A stretch of 64,000 nucleotides of DNA from Amycolatopsis nivea (GCF_004522235.1 NZ_SDLT01000018.1:1-64000); one strand, 5' to 3'; numbered from the stretch's first letter, positions 51,262-59,548 are shown. Numbers and translations are program-made. Notes: generated from the sequence alone by a model not told the origin.

Positions 51262-51867
51262 ATGACCACGCTCTCGGCCGACCTGTGGCCCGACGTGCAG
51301 CCTGAGACCGCGCGACGGCTGATGCTCGCCGGGGTGGAGTCGTTCGCCGAGCGCGGCTACCACGCCACCACCACGCGGGACATCGCCGGTGCGGCGGGGA
51401 TGAGCCCGGCCGCGCTGTACGTGCACTTCCCGTCCAAAGCCGCGCTGCTTTTCGCGATCAGCCGCAACGGGCACGAGCAGACGCTGGCCCTCGTCGAGGA
51501 CGTGATCGGGCGCGTCACCGGTCCGGTGGAGCGGATGCGGCTGCTCGTCGAGGATTTCGTCGCCTGGCACGCGCGGCGGCACACGGTCGCGCGGGTCGTG
51601 CAGTACGAGCTGAATGCGTTGCCGGAGAAGGAATACCAGGTCGTCGCGCAGCTTCGGCGGAAGATCGAGCAGCGCGTGCGCGAGGTGATCGCCGACGGGG
51701 TCGAGTCCGGTGCGTTCACCGTCGGCGACGTCGGGATCGCGGCGCGCGCGGTGCTGTCGCTGGGCGTCGACGTCGCGCGCTGGTACAGCGAACGGACCCG
51801 GCAGACCCCCACCGAACTCGGCAAGGAGTACGGCGAACTCGTCCTCCGCATGCTCGGCGCGGGCTAG
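51262..51867 (+). CDS. TetR-family regulator
   Basis: 201 residues from ATG 51262 with AGAGGAGG upstream. Helix-turn-helix: RRLMLAGVESFAERGYHATT then TRDIAGAAGMSPAALYVHF and PSKAALLFAI. The ligand domain (RRHTVARVVQYELNALPEKEYQVVAQLRRKIEQ, in pieces) resembles TetR_C_41/KstR2-like regulators of lipid or sterol catabolism. It converges on the quinone oxidoreductase gene with overlapping stop codons. An AAGCGAGCGCTT palindrome lies upstream. Target genes not evident from position. Confidence 0.94.
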   Translation: MTTLSADLWPDVQPETARRLMLAGVESFAERGYHATTTRDIAGAAGMSPAALYVHFPSKAALLFAISRNGHEQTLALVEDVIGRVTGPVERMRLLVEDFVAWHARRHTVARVVQYELNALPEKEYQVVAQLRRKIEQRVREVIADGVESGAFTVGDVGIAARAVLSLGVDVARWYSERTRQTPTELGKEYGELVLRMLGAG

Positions 51868-52766
51868 AGCACCAGCACCAGCTTGCCCCGCGCCTGCCGC
51901 GACTGGCTCAGTTCGAGCGCGGCCCGCCAGTCGTCCAGCGGGAAAATCCGGGAAACCGGGATCGAAAACCGTCCCTCCGCCGCGAGCGACGCGAACTCGC
52001 CGAGGACGTCGTAGCGCGGCTGAGCGCCCGAGCTGACAATGGTCTGGACCCCGGGCTGGTCCGAGCTGAGGTCGAGCGTCAGCACGTGTCCGGGTTCCTT
52101 GACCGTGCGCACGAGTTCGGCCGCCTTGCCGCTGAACGGCGCCGCGTCCAGCACTCGATCGACCGGCCCCCCGGCCAGCGCCGTCACGCGTTCGGCGATT
52201 CCGTCCTGGTAGCCGGTGACTTCCGCACCAGCCGAACGGAGCGCGGCGGCGTGCGTTTCGCCCGCGGTGACGATCACGCGTGCCCCGCGCAGGAGCGCGA
52301 TCTGCGCCGCGGCGAACCCGGTGGTGGTGCCCGCACCGTGTACGAGCAAGGTGCCGGAGCCGAGTGCGTCGAGCGCCGCGTAAGCCGTTCCGACCGCCAT
52401 CGGCAGAGCCGCCGCGTGGACCGCATCGAGCCCGTCCGGCCGCGGGAACCACGTGTCGAGCAGCGCCTGTTCAGACGCGCCCGCGGTGGGGCCGGTGAAC
52501 GGCGCGATGCCGAAAACCGGGTCGCCGACCTCGACGCTGGTCACGCCTTCGCCGAGCGCGTCGACCGTGCCGGACACCTCCAGGCCGATCCCGCGCGGCA
52601 GGTCACCGGCGAAGAGGCCCTCGCACAACGCCCAGTCCGCCGGGTTCAGACCGCACGCCTGGACCGCGACGCGGATCCGCCCCGGCCCGGGTTCGGGGAC
52701 CGCGGCGTCCTCGACCCGCAGGACCTGGGCCGCAGGACCGTGTTCAGAGAAACGAAGGGTGCGCAT
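51864..52766 (-). CDS. NADP-dependent quinone oxidoreductase-like (MDR family)
   Basis: 300 residues from ATG 52766 with GAGGAGAC upstream. Medium-chain dehydrogenase/reductase without zinc ligands: VQACGLNPADWALCEGLF, GIGLEVSGTVDALGEGV, VGDPVFGI, and the Rossmann segment GTLLVHGAGTTTGFAAAQIALLRGARVIVTAG (in pieces; GAGTTTG in place of GxxGxxG). It reduces quinones or enones with NADPH. It is divergent from the TetR at 52856 across a long inverted repeat, the typical arrangement for an electrophile-induced reductase. Confidence 0.93.
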   Translation of the reverse strand: MRTLRFSEHGPAAQVLRVEDAAVPEPGPGRIRVAVQACGLNPADWALCEGLFAGDLPRGIGLEVSGTVDALGEGVTSVEVGDPVFGIAPFTGPTAGASEQALLDTWFPRPDGLDAVHAAALPMAVGTAYAALDALGSGTLLVHGAGTTTGFAAAQIALLRGARVIVTAGETHAAALRSAGAEVTGYQDGIAERVTALAGGPVDRVLDAAPFSGKAAELVRTVKEPGHVLTLDLSSDQPGVQTIVSSGAQPRYDVLGEFASLAAEGRFSIPVSRIFPLDDWRAALELSQSRQARGKLVLVL

Positions 52767-52783
52767 CCGGCTGTCTCCTCGTG

Positions 52784-52808
52784 AGTGATGACAGAAGCTG
52801 TCGTCACT
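52784..52808. promoter_or_regulatory. Candidate TetR operator
   Basis: AGTGATGACAG (52784-52794) and CTGTCGTCACT (52798-52808) form an inverted repeat with one mismatch and a three-base spacer. AGTGATGACAG recurs exactly at 52820-52830 with a degenerate partner. Both lie between the divergent reductase and TetR genes. Confidence 0.65.
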
Positions 52809-52855
52809 GACGCTACCAGAGTGATGACAGCATCTGCTGTCGCTACACTGGCCCC

Positions 52856-53434
52856 ATGGCGCGATGGGAGGGCAACACCCGGAACCGGCTCGAGCAAGCC
52901 GCACTGGAGTTGTTCGAGGAACAGGGCTACGACCGCACGACGGTCGCGCAGATCGCCCAGCGCGCGAACCTCACCGAGCGGTCGTTCTACCGCTGGTTCG
53001 CGGACAAACGGGAAGTGCTGTTCGGCGGCAGCCAGGAACTGGAAACCGAATTCGTCACCGCGATCGACGCCGTCCCGCCAGGAACGCCCGCGCTGCCGAC
53101 CCTGCTGGCCGCCTTCGCTACGGCGCCACGCGTATTCCGTCCGCGCGAATTCCTGCTGCGCCGAGCGACCGTGATCGCTGCCAATCCCCCGTTGCGTGAA
53201 CGGGAATTGATCAAACTCGTCACCATTTCCGAAACCCTCACCAGCGCACTGAAAGACCGCGGCATCGATCCCCAAACCGCCCGGCTGGCCACCGACCTCG
53301 GACTCTCCGTCCTACGACTCGCCACCGAACGCTGGATGACCGAGAAACACCGCGACAGCAACAGTTTCCCCGGGGCCCTGTCAACCGCCGCCGCGGATTT
53401 GCTCGCCGTCGCCACCGGCGGAAGTCCGGCCTGA
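52856..53434 (+). CDS. TetR-family regulator
   Basis: 192 residues from ATG 52856, 25 bases past the second half-operator. Helix-turn-helix: LEQAALELFEEQGYDRTTVA, then QIAQRANLTERSFYRWF and ADKREVLFGG. The C-terminal helices (LRRATVIAANPPLRERELIK; LGLSVLRLATERWM) are typical. It probably represses itself and the divergent quinone oxidoreductase. Its last 54 bases overlap the end of the convergent WYL regulator gene. Confidence 0.93.
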   Translation: MARWEGNTRNRLEQAALELFEEQGYDRTTVAQIAQRANLTERSFYRWFADKREVLFGGSQELETEFVTAIDAVPPGTPALPTLLAAFATAPRVFRPREFLLRRATVIAANPPLRERELIKLVTISETLTSALKDRGIDPQTARLATDLGLSVLRLATERWMTEKHRDSNSFPGALSTAAADLLAVATGGSPA

Positions 53435-54385
53435 CGTCGCCCGCGCGAATCGTTGCGCGATGTTCGCCATCCGGTCCAGCAATTCCGGCGGCCCGTCCTC
53501 CACCACGAAGTCGAATTCCCACTGCGCCAGGTAAAACGGAATGGATTCGAAGGTTTTCGCGCCGGTGCGGATCCGGCAGGTTTCGTCGTCGATCGGCTCG
53601 ATCACCGCCGTCGTCGGGGAAATCCACGCCGTCAGCACTTCCGCCGGAGCCGACACGCGCAGCGTCACGATGTGCGGATACGGCGCGGTCGCGATCCGGC
53701 TCGACACGTAAGCGGCGAGGTCCTCGGCCGGCGGTTCCCTTGGCGTGAAACGGAAACTAGGCACCGGGAGACCGTCGATGCGGTCCAGCCGGAAGGTGCG
53801 CCAGTCGTCTCGGCCGAGGTCCCACGCGACGAGGTACCAGCGCCAGCCGGCGTGCACGAGCCGCAACGGTTCCACGTCGCGTTCGGCCACCTCGCCCGCG
53901 TGGGTGCCGTAGGTGAACCGCAGGCGCTCGTTGTCCCGGCACGCCGCCGCGACCACGGTCAGCAGCTCCGCGTCGATCTTCGGTCCGCCGCCGGGGATCC
54001 GGACCATCGCCGAATCCATCGCCCGCACCCGGTGCCGCAGCCGCGCGGGCAGCACCTGTTCGAGCTTCGCCAACGCCCGCACGGACGTCTCCTCGATGCC
54101 CGCCACCGTGCCGTTCGCCGCCGTGCGCAGGCCGACCGCCACCGCGACCGCCTCGTCGTCGTCCAGCAGCAGCGGCGGCAGCGCCGCACCGGAACCCAGC
54201 CGGTACCCGCCCGCGACCCCCGGCGTCGCGTGCACCGGATAACCGAGCTGCCGCAGCCGTTCGACGTCGCGGCGGATCGTCCGCACGTCGACCCCCAGCC
54301 GGCCCGCGAGGTCCGGACCAGGCCATTCGCGACGCGCCTGCAACAGCGAGAGCAGGCGCAACAGGCGTTCGGAGGTTCCGTACAT
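53381..54385 (-). CDS. WYL-domain transcriptional regulator (YafY/DeoR-like HTH)
   Basis: 334 residues from ATG 54385; the frame is open farther upstream, but that part overlaps the deaminase gene. The N-terminal HTH_11 is TSERLLRLLSLLQARREWPG, then RLGVDVRTIRRDVERLRQLG with the wing YPVHATPGVAGGYRLG. The WYL domain carries HAGWRWYLVAWDLGRDDWRTFRLDRI, and a WCX-type C-terminus ends the protein. WYL proteins sense nucleic-acid-like or nucleotide ligands. It is divergent from the cytosine deaminase gene 79 bases away, so control of that gene is plausible. Confidence 0.93.
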   Translation of the reverse strand: MYGTSERLLRLLSLLQARREWPGPDLAGRLGVDVRTIRRDVERLRQLGYPVHATPGVAGGYRLGSGAALPPLLLDDDEAVAVAVGLRTAANGTVAGIEETSVRALAKLEQVLPARLRHRVRAMDSAMVRIPGGGPKIDAELLTVVAAACRDNERLRFTYGTHAGEVAERDVEPLRLVHAGWRWYLVAWDLGRDDWRTFRLDRIDGLPVPSFRFTPREPPAEDLAAYVSSRIATAPYPHIVTLRVSAPAEVLTAWISPTTAVIEPIDDETCRIRTGAKTFESIPFYLAQWEFDFVVEDGPPELLDRMANIAQRFARATSGRTSAGGDGEQIRGGG

Positions 54386-54464
54386 GCCGAGCACTCTGCC
54401 ACGCTTCGCGGACAGCTTCGGTCCTCGATCGCCAGGGCGTCGCGGCGGCGTGCGAAAGTGACGC

Positions 54465-54908
54465 ATGCTCGACGACCTGCTCGCTGTCGCCCGCGAAGAG
54501 GCGGAAGCCGGAAAAGCCGAGGGCGGCGTGCCGATCGGCGCGGCCCTGTTCGACCGCGACGGGAAGCTGCTCGGCCGCGGCCACAACCGCCGCGTCCAGG
54601 ACAGCGACCCGTCCCTGCACGCCGAAACCGCCGCGTTCCGCGCCGCCGGCCGCCGCCCGCACTACCGCGACACGATCATGGTCACCACGCTGTCGCCGTG
54701 CTGGTATTGCAGCGGCCTGGTCCGGCAATTCGGCATCCCGCACGTGGTGATCGGCGAATCCCGGACCTTCACCGGCGGCCACGGCTGGCTCGCCGACCAC
54801 GGCGTCCGCGTCGACCTCCTCGACGACCCCGCCTGCGTCGCCCTGATGACGGAATTCATCGAACGGGAACCGGCGCTCTGGTTCGAGGACATCGGCGAAC
54901 CGACGTGA
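54465..54908 (+). CDS. Cytosine deaminase, yeast FCY1-like
   Basis: 147 residues. The zinc and catalytic residues of the cytidine/cytosine deaminase fold are His52-Ala-Glu54 (SLHAETAAF) and Cys79/Cys82 (LSPCWYCSG). Beyond this it follows the fungal cytosine deaminase in detail: GGVPIGAALFDRDGKLLGRG, DTIMVTTLSPC, IPHVVIGES and the C-terminal WFEDIGE, which covers the active site in the yeast enzyme. Bacterial CodA is unrelated, so this is the alternative, small type. It would deaminate cytosine to uracil in pyrimidine salvage. The divergent WYL regulator may control it. Confidence 0.9.
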   Translation: MLDDLLAVAREEAEAGKAEGGVPIGAALFDRDGKLLGRGHNRRVQDSDPSLHAETAAFRAAGRRPHYRDTIMVTTLSPCWYCSGLVRQFGIPHVVIGESRTFTGGHGWLADHGVRVDLLDDPACVALMTEFIEREPALWFEDIGEPT

Positions 54909-54909
54909 C

Positions 54910-55563
54910 TCATGCCAGCGGCGAAAACTCCAGCGGCACCGCGATGACCGAGTCCGCGTCGAGAATCTCCTCCGGCGCGCCCGGCGGCGGCCACATCCCC
55001 TTCGCGTAGAGGTCGCGACGGATCGCGAGCCGTTCGTCCAGACTCGCGAACGGCCAGATCTGGATGATCCGGTCCGGGCCGTCGAGCGCGTACATCACGA
55101 CGGTCAGCGGATCGACCAGATGCCGCGCGGGCAACGCTTCGCGCCAGCCGTCGATCGTCGCGGTCAGACCGCCCGGCCGGAGGTGATAGTCGCGGATCTC
55201 GTACACCGAGCCGTACTTGCCCGGCCGCACCGGCGGCACGAACGGGAATGGCGCGAAACTCTGCAGCGACAGGTCGGTCAGACAGCCGCCGCCGAACGGT
55301 GCGCGGCTGTGCCGGGCGCGCAAGCGTTCCTCGTCCAGCTCTTGCTGATTCTCGAACCCGCGCAGCACGACCAGCCTGCCGAGCGGACCGTTTTCCGTCT
55401 GCCAGCAGCCGAGCAGTTCGCCGTGCCCCTCGACCCACGGCAGCACGCCTTCGACGGCTTTCGGCCCGTCGAGCAGCTGGAACGACAGAATCGCCAGCTC
55501 GTATCGGACAGCCTGCTGCTCCGGGGCGACGTCGGCACCGCTGATCCGGACCGGTTCGGTCAT
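54910..55563 (-). CDS. NIPSNAP-family protein
   Basis: 217 residues from ATG 55563 (GGGAGCG upstream). The second half has the NIPSNAP ferredoxin-like repeat: YGSVYEIRDYHLRPGGLTATIDGWREALPARH and IIQIWPFASLDERLAIRRDLYAKGMWPP (read in pieces). The first half (RYELAILSFQLLDG, then FENQQELDEERLRARHS) looks like a divergent antibiotic-biosynthesis-monooxygenase-like or second NIPSNAP domain. Such proteins are small-molecule-binding or tailoring factors of unknown chemistry. It converges on the deaminase gene with a single base between the stops. Confidence 0.82.
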   Translation of the reverse strand: MTEPVRISGADVAPEQQAVRYELAILSFQLLDGPKAVEGVLPWVEGHGELLGCWQTENGPLGRLVVLRGFENQQELDEERLRARHSRAPFGGGCLTDLSLQSFAPFPFVPPVRPGKYGSVYEIRDYHLRPGGLTATIDGWREALPARHLVDPLTVVMYALDGPDRIIQIWPFASLDERLAIRRDLYAKGMWPPPGAPEEILDADSVIAVPLEFSPLA

Positions 55564-55747
55564 GACGCTCCCACTTCGTTCGCTCGCCCTTCCAGCCTGA
55601 CACAGCCGCGCGGCCGCGCTCGCTGAGCGGACTCGGCTGCCCTCCCGGCCACGCACCGCTTCCCGATCGTCCCGCTGACCGGCGCCCCGGAACCTCCCGG
55701 CGACCTCGGCGCCCTCGGTGAGGTTTTTTCCCACTCCCGCCCATGTC

Positions 55748-55777
55748 TTGACACTTCTCAATGGTCTAGTCCATTGT
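55748..55777 (+). promoter_or_regulatory. Chitinase promoter with DasR-type operator (dre site)
   Basis: TTGACA at 55748-55753 and CATTGT at 55772-55777 (18-base spacer) form a likely promoter. AATGGTCTAGTCCATT (55760-55775) lies in the spacer and matches the dre consensus of the GntR-type regulator DasR (TGGTCTAGACCA core) with one change. In streptomycetes this site represses chitinase genes until amino-sugar phosphates release DasR. No dasR gene is in the window. Confidence 0.8.
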
Positions 55778-55889
55778 GGCTGCGCACACACTCCCCCGAG
55801 TGCCTGCGGGGCGCCGCCGCCACGTCCGGCTTCGCCAGGTGCTCCGATGACGCGTGCCGCGAGGTGCGCGTTCCCCCGTTGGAGGACCC

Positions 55890-56861
55890 ATGAAATCCTT
55901 GCGCCGCACCAGTTCCCGCCGGAAACTCGCCGGACGTCTCGGCGTGCTGGCGCTCGCCGCGGGCGCCGCTTTGTCCACCGCGACCGGCACCGCCTCAGCC
56001 GCGGGAGACCCGGTCCTCGCGGCCCCGTACCTGTACCAGTGGGGCGGCCAGAGCGATCCGTCCGCCGCGATGGACGCGACCGGCGTCAGCGCGTTCACCC
56101 TCGCGTTCATGCTTTCCGGCGGCGGCTGCACGCCCGCCTGGGACGGCAACCGCCCGCTCGACGGGACCGACGCCGCGATGATCCAGAAGATCCGCTCCGC
56201 GGGCGGCGACGTGATCCCGTCGTTCGGCGGCTGGCAGGGCAACAAACTGGGCCCGAACTGCGGATCGCCGGAGGAGTTGGCCGGCGCGTACCAGAAGGTG
56301 ATCGACGCCTACGACCTCAAGGCGATCGACCTCGACATCGAGAACACCGACGAGTTCGAGAACGCGGCGGTGCAGGACCGGATCCTCGGCGCGGTCAAGA
56401 TCGTCAAGGAGAAGAACCCGAACGTGCGCGTCGTGATCACCATGGGCACCACGCCGCAGGGCCCGAACGACTGGGGCAAGCGCTTGGTCTCGCAGGCGAA
56501 GGCACTGGGCGCGGACGTCGACGTGTGGTCGCTCATGCCGTTCGACTTCTCCGACGGCGGCGACATGGTCGCGATGACGAAATCCGCGGTGGACGGCCTG
56601 GTCGGCGAACTGAAGTCGACGTTCGGCTGGGACGACGCCACCGCCTACCACCGCGCCGGACTGTCGTCGATGAACGGCAAGACCGACCGCGCGGGCGAGG
56701 TCGTGTCGGTCGCGGACTTCACCGCGATCCGCGACTGGGCCGCCGAACACCACCTGGGCCGCGTCACGTTCTGGGCGACAAACCGCGACTGCGGCGGCTG
56801 CAGCGGGATCGACCAGGAGAACTACGCGTTCACGAAGGTCGTGGCCGGGTACAACGGCTGA
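55890..56861 (+). CDS. Secreted chitinase, glycoside hydrolase family 18
   Basis: 323 residues from ATG 55890 with GGAGGACC. A Sec signal with Arg-rich start (RRTSSRRK) and AxA ends near residue 38 (TASAAGDP). The GH18 barrel is bare, with no chitin-binding or FnIII domain. The catalytic DxDxE is in AIDLDIENTD with Glu151; GGDVIPSFGGW is the conserved third-strand motif, VRVVITMGTTPQG and DVWSLMPFDFSDGG the strands around the sugar site. Single-domain GH18 enzymes of this branch act on chitin oligomers. Expression is probably under DasR via the upstream dre site. Confidence 0.95.
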   Translation: MKSLRRTSSRRKLAGRLGVLALAAGAALSTATGTASAAGDPVLAAPYLYQWGGQSDPSAAMDATGVSAFTLAFMLSGGGCTPAWDGNRPLDGTDAAMIQKIRSAGGDVIPSFGGWQGNKLGPNCGSPEELAGAYQKVIDAYDLKAIDLDIENTDEFENAAVQDRILGAVKIVKEKNPNVRVVITMGTTPQGPNDWGKRLVSQAKALGADVDVWSLMPFDFSDGGDMVAMTKSAVDGLVGELKSTFGWDDATAYHRAGLSSMNGKTDRAGEVVSVADFTAIRDWAAEHHLGRVTFWATNRDCGGCSGIDQENYAFTKVVAGYNG

Positions 56862-57077
56862 CCGGGGGCCGGGCCGGGTTGAGCCAGGCGAGGTGGGTCA
56901 GGTTGGCGACAGCTCTGCCGACCTGGCCCAAGCCGCGCAACGGTTCGACCGGCCCGGATCAAACCGGCGGCGGTTCGGCTGAGCGAACCGGGCACCCTTC
57001 GAGCGAAGACTCGCGGGTCACCCCGGTGGACTGAACCACCTGGCGCACGCCTGGATCGCGGCCGCCGGGTCTGGCGA

Positions 57078-57106
57078 CGGGGACCTTCCCGCCCGGGAGG
57101 TCCCCG
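57078..57106. terminator. Hairpin between chitinase gene and the 89-residue ORF
   Basis: CGGGGACCTTCCC and GGGAGGTCCCCG pair with 12 base pairs (one bulge) around a short loop, followed on plus by TTCT. It lies 217 bases past the chitinase stop and can serve both convergent transcripts. Confidence 0.55.
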
Positions 57107-57156
57107 TTCTGCCGCCCGTCACACACCGTGCGCGGATACGTCCGAACGAGTGAAGA

Positions 57157-57426
57157 TCAGGCAGCGGCGGTGACCGACAGCGCGGCCGCGCCGGCCTCGG
57201 TCAGTTCGGCGGGGACCCGGCCCGCGGCGGTGACTCCTGTGCCCGGACGGACGTAGCCGCCCTTGGCGAGTGCGTGTGCGGTCATCTGGTCGCAGCAAGC
57301 GAAACCGTCGACGAACAGGTCGGGCTCGCAGCTGGTGGACATCTCCGCGCGCTGCTGCGCGACCGCTTTGAGCATGGCCATCGCGCGATGGGTCAGCTCG
57401 ACGGTCACCCCTTCTGCACCGGACAC
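57157..57426 (-). CDS. Small hypothetical protein
   Basis: 89 residues from GTG 57426, with GAGGAAGAAGG upstream. The sequence contains LTHRAMAMLKAVAQQRAEMS near the start and the cluster SCEPDLFVDGFACCDQMTAH with three Cys, then LTEAGAAALSVTAAA, which reads like a shortened winged-helix wing. It could be a small DNA-binding or metal-binding protein. I do not recognise a family. It is alone, downstream of the convergent chitinase and before the TetR gene. Confidence 0.6.
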   Translation of the reverse strand: MSGAEGVTVELTHRAMAMLKAVAQQRAEMSTSCEPDLFVDGFACCDQMTAHALAKGGYVRPGTGVTAAGRVPAELTEAGAAALSVTAAA

Positions 57427-57528
57427 CGGGATCGCCTTCTTCCTCGTGGGCTACTTACTCAACGTTATCGCCGATTGGGCCGAATGTGTTAACAGCCACA
57501 CTGTAGCGGTTCGGGAATGTGACGATGC

Positions 57529-58134
57529 CTAGACCTGTTCGGTTCCCGCCAGGCGAGACTCGAGCGTCCGCGCCCACTCGCGCACGATCTGCTCGCGGCG
57601 GCGGGTGTCGTCGGTGAGGAGGTTGGCGAGGCCGAGCCCGCGCCCGAGGTCGAGAGTGGCCTGGACCAGTTCGCGAACGCCCGGCTGGGCCTCGTCGACC
57701 CCGAGCAGTTCGACCGCGACCCGGTGCGCCTCCCGCCCGACGCGCGCCTCCAGCGGCACCAGCACGTCGCGCAGCTGGTCGTCCGTCGACGCGACGGCCC
57801 ACAGCTGCAGCGCGGCGCGGAACATCGGCCCGGTGTAGAGGGTCAGCAGCATCTCGACGACCCACTCGATCCGCGACGAGCCGCCCGGCGATCCGGCCGC
57901 GCGTGTGCGCAGTTCGTCCAGCTGGGCCTCGCCGAGCAACTCGACCGCCGCGGCGACCAGCGATTCCCGCGTCGGGAAGTGGTGCTGCGCGGCGCCCCGG
58001 GAGACCCCGGCCCGCTCCGCGATGACCGCGACGGTCACCCCGTGCCACCCGCGCTCCCCGATGCAGTCCATCGCGGCTTCGATCAACCGCCGCCGGGTGG
58101 TGCGGCTGCGTTCTTGTTGCGGCTCGCGGAGCAT
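57529..58134 (-). CDS. TetR-family regulator
   Basis: 201 residues. Helix-turn-helix: RRRLIEAAMDCIGERGWHGV, TVAVIAERAGVSRGAAQHHF and PTRESLVAAAVELLG; the ligand domain contains RIEWVVEMLLTLYTGPMF. It stands just after (on the same strand) the acyl-CoA dehydrogenase-carboxylase operon with a 247-base gap, so it may control that operon. An 86 percent identical copy of its first 50 coding bases lies directly upstream and opens a 31-codon frame that ends by overlapping this start (ATGA). Confidence 0.93.
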   Translation of the reverse strand: MLREPQQERSRTTRRRLIEAAMDCIGERGWHGVTVAVIAERAGVSRGAAQHHFPTRESLVAAAVELLGEAQLDELRTRAAGSPGGSSRIEWVVEMLLTLYTGPMFRAALQLWAVASTDDQLRDVLVPLEARVGREAHRVAVELLGVDEAQPGVRELVQATLDLGRGLGLANLLTDDTRRREQIVREWARTLESRLAGTEQV

Positions 58135-58235
58135 CAGCCCTCACCTGCCCGAGCCAGTGCGCACCCAGACCTCAGACCAGACACGCGCCGAGTGGTGCGA
58201 CTGCGATCCTGCGGCGGCTCGCGAAGCATCAGCCC
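58091..58235. repeat. Tandem duplication of the TetR gene start
   Basis: 58091-58140 and 58186-58235 are 50-base copies with seven differences, 95 bases apart. The upstream copy encodes MLREPPQDRSRTTRR, a version of the real N-terminus. GACCTCAGACCAG also repeats (58168-58180, 58294-58306), so more than one duplication occurred. Confidence 0.8.
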
Positions 58236-58381
58236 CAGCCCGCTCCGGCAGAAGTCCGTGACGGGAGCCCTGCGGGACTCTGCTCCCCTCCCGGACCTCA
58301 GACCAGGCCCGCACCGGGGACCCGGCCGCTCTCCACGGCCGGGCCGCCGATCGCCGACGCACCTCATGACTTCACCCTTGC

Positions 58382-59548
58382 TCAGTACGACTTCGGCAGT
58401 CCGAGGCTGTGCTGCCCCACGAAATTCAGCACCATCTCGCGGCTCACCGGCGCGATCCGGCCCAGGCGCACGGCCGTCACCAGGGTTCCCAGGCCGTATT
58501 CGGTCGCCAGCCCGTTTCCGCCGTGGGTCTGCACTGCCTGGTCGACCGCGCGGATCGCGACCTCCGCCGCCGCGTATTTCGCCATGTTCGCGGACTCCCC
58601 GGAGGCGAAATCGTCGCCCGCGTCGTACAGCGAGGCGGCCTTCTGCGTCATCAGTTTCGCCAGCTCAAGCTCGATTTTCACCTGCGCGAGCGGATGCGCG
58701 AGCCCCTGGTGCGACCCGATCGGCGCGCCCCACACCTGCCGTTCGTTGGCGTAGCCGACCGCCTTGTCCAGGGCGTACCTCGCGGTGCCCAGCGAGAACG
58801 ACGCGCCCATGATGCGTTCCGGGTTCAGGCCCGCGAACAGCTGCGCGATCGCCGCGTCCTCCTCGCCCACCAGGGCTTCCGCGGGCAGCCGCACGTCGTC
58901 CAGGAACAGCGAGAACTGGTTTTCCGGCGCGACGATGTCCATGTCGATTTTCGTGAACTCGAACCCGGGCGCGTCCGTCGGCACCACGAACAGCGCGGGC
59001 TTCAGGCGACCGGTCTTCGCGTCCTCGGTGCGGCCCACGACGAGCACCGCGTCCGCCTCGTCGACGCCCGAGATGAACACCTTGCGCCCGGACAGCACCC
59101 AGTCGCCGCCGTCGCGACGGGCGGTCGTCGTGATCTTGTGCGAGTTGGAGCCGGCGTCCGGTTCGGTGATCGCGAAGACGATTTTCTTGCTGCCGTCCGA
59201 CATTCCGGGCAGCCACTGCTTCTTCTGGTCCGGCGTGCCGAAGCGCGACAGCACCGTCCCGACGATCGCCGGCGACACCACCATCAGCAGCAGCGGCGAG
59301 CCCGCGGCCGCGAATTCCTCCAGCACCGCGGCGAGATCCGCGATCCCGGCTCCCCCGCCGCCGTATTCCTCCGGCAGGTTCACGCCCAGGTAGCCGAGCC
59401 GCCCGGCTTCGTTCCACAGCTCGTCGGTCTTCTCGCCCGCGCGGGCCTTTTTCGCGTAATAGTCGTGCCCGTACTTGCCCGCCAGATCGGCCGCGGCCTT
59501 CCGCAGCGCCACCCGCTCTTCGGGCTCGACGAAGTTCATCGCGTTCAT
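58382..59548 (-). CDS. Acyl-CoA dehydrogenase (FadE12-like position)
   Basis: 388 residues from ATG 59548, overlapping the stop of the carboxylase alpha gene by four bases. FAD acyl-CoA dehydrogenase: PEEYGGGGAGIADLAAVLEE, FAITEPDAGSNSHKI, GRKVFISG and HGGNGLATEYGLGT. The usual catalytic Glu segment (YEGT) is not obvious near the C-terminus, which ends ISREMVLNFVGQHSLGLPKSY-like, so the base may sit at the alternative position used by isovaleryl and long-chain enzymes. Last gene of the operon; gene order matches mycobacterial fadE13-accD2-accA2-fadE12. Confidence 0.9.
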   Translation of the reverse strand: MNAMNFVEPEERVALRKAAADLAGKYGHDYYAKKARAGEKTDELWNEAGRLGYLGVNLPEEYGGGGAGIADLAAVLEEFAAAGSPLLLMVVSPAIVGTVLSRFGTPDQKKQWLPGMSDGSKKIVFAITEPDAGSNSHKITTTARRDGGDWVLSGRKVFISGVDEADAVLVVGRTEDAKTGRLKPALFVVPTDAPGFEFTKIDMDIVAPENQFSLFLDDVRLPAEALVGEEDAAIAQLFAGLNPERIMGASFSLGTARYALDKAVGYANERQVWGAPIGSHQGLAHPLAQVKIELELAKLMTQKAASLYDAGDDFASGESANMAKYAAAEVAIRAVDQAVQTHGGNGLATEYGLGTLVTAVRLGRIAPVSREMVLNFVGQHSLGLPKSY

